Source of the DNA: Chryseobacterium arachidis
Lineage (GTDB): Bacteria > Bacteroidota > Bacteroidia > Flavobacteriales > Weeksellaceae
Assembly (NCBI RefSeq): GCF_900129245.1
Contig: NZ_FQUT01000020.1
Location: 1-64,000 of the forward strand
Reading direction: 5' to 3'
Length of the DNA: 64,000 nucleotides
In this document: one piece after another, positions 61,377 through 64,000 of the stretch
Position numbering within the stretch: position 1 is the first letter of the stretch
Layout: every line of letters begins with the position of its first letter
Notes under the pieces: model-generated
What the model was told of the DNA's origin: nothing
The model's input: the letters and a program-made list of their open reading frames with translations, nothing else
Databases searched by the model: none
Made by a program: the position numbers and the translations under genes

Positions 61377-61628
61377 GATGTAACTTTATTTTTTTGCAAT
61401 GTAGTTTCACTTTTTCCCGATGTCATTCTACATTGGCACGATGTAGTTTCACATTCTTCCGATGTAGTTTTACTTTCTTGCGTTGTAACTTTACATTTTT
61501 GCCTTGTAGTTTTACATTGTTGCAACGTGATTCCACATTCTTCCGATGTAGTTTTGCTTTCTTGCGTTGTAACTTTACATTTTTGCCTTGTAGTTTTACA
61601 TTGTTGTAATGTGATTCCACATTTTTAC
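61377..61628. repeat. Tandem array of 12 x 21 bp with 84-bp higher-order period
   Basis: Twelve contiguous 21-bp units of consensus like GATGTAGTTTTACATTCTTGC fill exactly 252 bases; a weaker unit precedes them (61356-61376). Units 5-8 and 9-12 are near-identical four-unit blocks, so an 84-bp segment was duplicated. Because 21 is a multiple of 3, both strands keep open frames of heptapeptide repeats across the array. The rest of 61302-61802 shows no gene. Confidence 0.92.
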
Positions 61629-61802
61629 TTAGTAAACTTCTATTCTCTTATTACAAAACCTTTTGGAGATTGTTCTTTTTCTAAAGCTAATGCGGACTTT
61701 AATTGTTCTTTTGAAAATCTGGAAAAAGATCGTTTGATCAAACATACTCCGTAAAAAGATTGCGCAGGTAATTTATTATTTTGTATCATAAATTAAAAAA
61801 CA

Positions 61803-62552
61803 ATGACACCAAAAATAGTAGAAAAACTAAAAGAAGTCGAGGAAAAACGCGGCATAGAAATACTTCTTGCCGTAGAATCCGGAAGCCGGGCCTGGGGTTT
61901 TGCTTCGCCAGACAGCGATTACGACATACGGTTCATATACCGACACGAAAAAGACTGGTATCTTTCGCCGTGGGACAAAGATGAAACCATAGAATTCATG
62001 ACCGAAGACGATCTGGACGGTTCCGGATGGGACCTGAGGAAAACTTTTCATTTGCTTTTGAAGTCGAATGCGGCTCTATTAAGCTGGTTCTACTCTCCTA
62101 TCGTGTATGTGAAAAATGAAAAATTTTATGAACTATTCAAACCTTTGGCAGACGAATGCTTTTCCCCAGTCGCTGTATTTTATCATTACTCAAGCATGAG
62201 CAAAAAATATTTGGAAGCCTGCAGAACCGACGAAGTAAAATTAAAATCGTATTTCTACTGCCTTCGAACAACTTTAACCGGAAAATGGATACTGGAAAAA
62301 GGAACCGTTCCGCCAGTTTTATTCAGTGAATTATTAGTTTTAGTGGATGATTTTACCAGAACAAAAATAGAAAATTTAATAGCCTTAAAAGTAACAAAAG
62401 GAGAATCTTATTATCATCCGAATGACTGGGAATTGTTTGGATTTTTAGAAAAAATGATATGGGATAATGAGGAAAAAGCGAAGGGCTTGAAAGGCGGAAA
62501 TACGGATAAAAAAGAGATGGAAAAGGTTTTTAGGGAAATATTAGCCCTATAA
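61803..62552 (+). CDS. RlaP-type nucleotidyltransferase (YcgL/COG3541 family)
   Basis: A 249-residue DNA-polymerase-beta-fold nucleotidyltransferase. The active site is GSRAWG (27-32) and DSDYDIR (37-43), followed by DLDGSGWDLRKTFHLLLKSN (about 71-90), which is diagnostic of the RNA-ligase-associated RlaP family. Members occur beside RNA ligases and are predicted to modify RNA ends during repair. It heads a tight three-gene operon and lies about 6 kb from rtcB, separated by inserted accessory genes. Confidence 0.85.
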   Translation: MTPKIVEKLKEVEEKRGIEILLAVESGSRAWGFASPDSDYDIRFIYRHEKDWYLSPWDKDETIEFMTEDDLDGSGWDLRKTFHLLLKSNAALLSWFYSPIVYVKNEKFYELFKPLADECFSPVAVFYHYSSMSKKYLEACRTDEVKLKSYFYCLRTTLTGKWILEKGTVPPVLFSELLVLVDDFTRTKIENLIALKVTKGESYYHPNDWELFGFLEKMIWDNEEKAKGLKGGNTDKKEMEKVFREILAL

Positions 62553-62566
62553 ATTAGAATAAAAAT

Positions 62567-63208
62567 ATGAAACAATTATCTGAAAGAGCTTTGCGGTTTG
62601 TTGAAAAATTAGGGAAAAGTCAAGACTTTGAAATTGATTTAGAGATTGTAGAAAAACATTTAAGATTGTATGACATTCAAAGCTATCCTGAAATTATAAG
62701 TTTTCAGAAAAATTTTTCAGGACTTAATCTTCAGAACATCGTCATTCATATTTTTACATCTAAACAAATAAAAGAAAATAAAGGAGTAAATACCTATCAT
62801 TGGAAAGGGCAAACTTTGTTTTCTATAAACGACAGCCTTTATATTGCAGAAAACGGAGAAATTGCCGTCAGAGATTGCGGTTGTGATTCTTATGACTTTT
62901 ATTTTTATTACGAAAGTTTTGCAACATTTATAGAGCAGCAGGCATTTTTTGAAAAACATAGATATTACAAGAAGCTTCCTTCCATTTTCTATGAAATTCA
63001 AAATATAGAAGAATTTTCAAAATCTATGTCCGGTTATGATTTTTTAAAAGAGTGTTCAGATAAATATAATCTTATATGGAGAAACGGGGTAAATCTTGTC
63101 CATGCCACAAACTCTTCAGACATTTGGAGTGTCGTTTTTGATAGTATTTCAGAACAAAACCGCTATGATTTAGTCAATAAATTGAAAGAAAAACATTTAA
63201 TATCATGA
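62567..63208 (+). CDS. Unknown protein between RlaP and the ATP-grasp gene
   Basis: A 213-residue cytoplasmic protein with helical N terminus and beta-rich middle (SYPEIISFQKNFSGLNLQNI, FSINDSLYIAENGEIAVRD). The Y-P-E...F...FSGL pattern faintly recalls SUKH-type folds but is too weak to assign. It starts 14 nt after RlaP and its stop overlaps the ATP-grasp start by 4 nt (ATGA). Confidence 0.7.
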   Translation: MKQLSERALRFVEKLGKSQDFEIDLEIVEKHLRLYDIQSYPEIISFQKNFSGLNLQNIVIHIFTSKQIKENKGVNTYHWKGQTLFSINDSLYIAENGEIAVRDCGCDSYDFYFYYESFATFIEQQAFFEKHRYYKKLPSIFYEIQNIEEFSKSMSGYDFLKECSDKYNLIWRNGVNLVHATNSSDIWSVVFDSISEQNRYDLVNKLKEKHLIS

Positions 63209-63936
63209 AAAATATAATTGCCCTGTCTCCCATGTACACGGAAGACAGCAACAATCTGAAAAAAGCATCGATCAATTCACCTTACGAGCTGAGCCGTTTT
63301 AATGCCAAATGGAATGTTCCCGAAGAATTTCGTGCAGATGTAATTGCAGTGTATGGCGAAGATATTTACGCAGAAATTGTTGCGGAACAATGTCATTTAA
63401 CATTAACAAAACCCGATGACAACTGGCTTTCGAAGATTTCAGAAGAGTTTACAAAACGTAAAATTTCTTACGGACAATTGAAGGATTTTGTACATGAAGA
63501 AAATATTTTCATTAAATGTTCTGATTTTAAAAGTTTTAAAGCCGGAGTTTTCGATAAAGTAACCCATATCAAAGGTTTCGATACGTTAGATTTAGAAATT
63601 ACGGTTTTCACTTCGGAAGTTGTGGAATGGGAACTTGAAGTGAGATGTTTTGTTTTAAATAATGAAATAAAAACTCATTCTTCGTATTGGCGAAACGATG
63701 CTTTCGACACCAGTCCGCTTTCCGAAACGGAACAAAATAATCTTTTTGAGTTTTTCAATAATTTCATGAAACAATATTCCGAAACGCTGCCAAAAGCAAT
63801 AGTTTTGGATTTTGGAATCATTAAAGGAAAAGGTTGGGCTTTGATTGAAGCGAATCCGGCTTGGTGCTCCGGTTTGTATGATTGTGATGCGGAGAAGGCT
63901 TTGGAGGTGGTTGTGGAGAGTTGTATTAAAAATTAG
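63205..63936 (+). CDS. ATP-grasp protein, R2K-like clade
   Basis: A 243-residue protein with the short ATP-grasp pattern: EWELEVRCFVLNNEI near 150-164, then AIVLDFGIIKGKGWALIEANPAW near 196-218, whose Asp, Glu and Asn are metal and ATP ligands. An N-terminal pre-ATP-grasp region begins at residue 1. R2K-clade ATP-grasp enzymes ligate amines to carboxylates on unknown partners and occur in RNA or conflict-related operons. It is coupled to the preceding gene by a 4-nt overlap and followed by a terminator. Confidence 0.78.
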   Translation: MKNIIALSPMYTEDSNNLKKASINSPYELSRFNAKWNVPEEFRADVIAVYGEDIYAEIVAEQCHLTLTKPDDNWLSKISEEFTKRKISYGQLKDFVHEENIFIKCSDFKSFKAGVFDKVTHIKGFDTLDLEITVFTSEVVEWELEVRCFVLNNEIKTHSSYWRNDAFDTSPLSETEQNNLFEFFNNFMKQYSETLPKAIVLDFGIIKGKGWALIEANPAWCSGLYDCDAEKALEVVVESCIKN

Positions 63937-63964
63937 ACGATTACGGGAATGCGTAGTCGTTTTT
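63937..63964 (+). terminator. Terminator of the RlaP operon
   Basis: ACGATTACG and CGTAGTCGT pair with one G-T wobble around GGAATG and are followed by TTTT. Confidence 0.78.
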
Positions 63965-64000
63965 CATAAATAGAAAACATATTTGTTTCTTGGAAAATTG

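Noticed and set aside
61328..61620. Plus and minus frames of heptapeptide repeats across the 21-bp array
   Set aside because: Open frames are forced by a repeat length divisible by three; no promoter, start context or non-repeat domain supports a gene. Kept only as a finding.

Overview
The window looks like chromosomal DNA of a Chryseobacterium-like member of the Flavobacteriia (Bacteroidota). The evidence is low GC, a weak Shine-Dalgarno signal, many TAnnTTTG -7 promoter boxes, a secreted protein with a type IX secretion C-terminal sorting domain, a DUF1800/DUF1501 pair, LytS/LytTR-type signalling, and a primase lacking the usual zinc-finger cysteines. No rRNA gene, canonical tRNA gene, CRISPR array or intact prophage was seen.

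Layout. 1-1.9 kb: gene-free; three minus-strand promoters point out of the left edge (possibly an rRNA operon), with an 18-copy heptamer array and dispersed repeats. 1.9-9.6 kb: minus-strand genes that suggest quinone/electrophile stress handling (pirin, Crp/Fnr regulator, cupin, MhqD-like hydrolase, two MhqO-like ring-cleaving dioxygenases, GNAT), plus a CPA1 antiporter. The pirin gene and the second dioxygenase gene share an identical 16-bp near-palindrome in their upstream regions. 9.9-12.9 kb: metNIQ methionine uptake operon behind a Met/Cys-rich leader peptide with a readable terminator and antiterminator. 13.2-24.7 kb: GH3 glucosidase, several hypotheticals, an MFS exporter with a divergent Lrp regulator, tam, clpP and dnaG. 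24.8-38.3 kb: T9SS protein, tsaE, ald, a LytS/LytTR two-component pair, a CPA2 antiporter, tyrA behind a Tyr/Phe-rich leader peptide, a DUF2089 operon and a serine hydrolase. 38.3-48.4 kb: sdaA, amt, two YceI proteins, glucokinase, outer-membrane barrel, DUF1800/DUF1501.

48.3-64 kb is the unusual part. On the minus strand run a SF1 helicase-nuclease fusion, a HopJ-family gene, a hypothetical gene and a WYL regulator. Divergent from the helicase is a tRNA-like RNA (54397-54590) with perfect acceptor, D and T arms and a variable region of about 125 nt. It lies directly upstream of a divergent rtcB RNA ligase gene. About 6 kb further on is an operon of an RlaP-type nucleotidyltransferase, an unknown protein and an ATP-grasp protein. 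Together these resemble an RNA-repair island whose RNA substrate or sensor may be encoded with it.

Between rtcB and the RlaP operon lies an AT-rich accessory stretch (56.1-60.5 kb). It holds orphan immunity-like genes each closed by a terminator, a toxin C-terminal tip, a truncated OLD-type ATPase start, a decayed Y1 (HUH) transposase, and two complete copies plus one partial copy of a roughly 321-bp element bounded by 28-bp inverted repeats. A 12 x 21-bp tandem array separates this from the RlaP operon.
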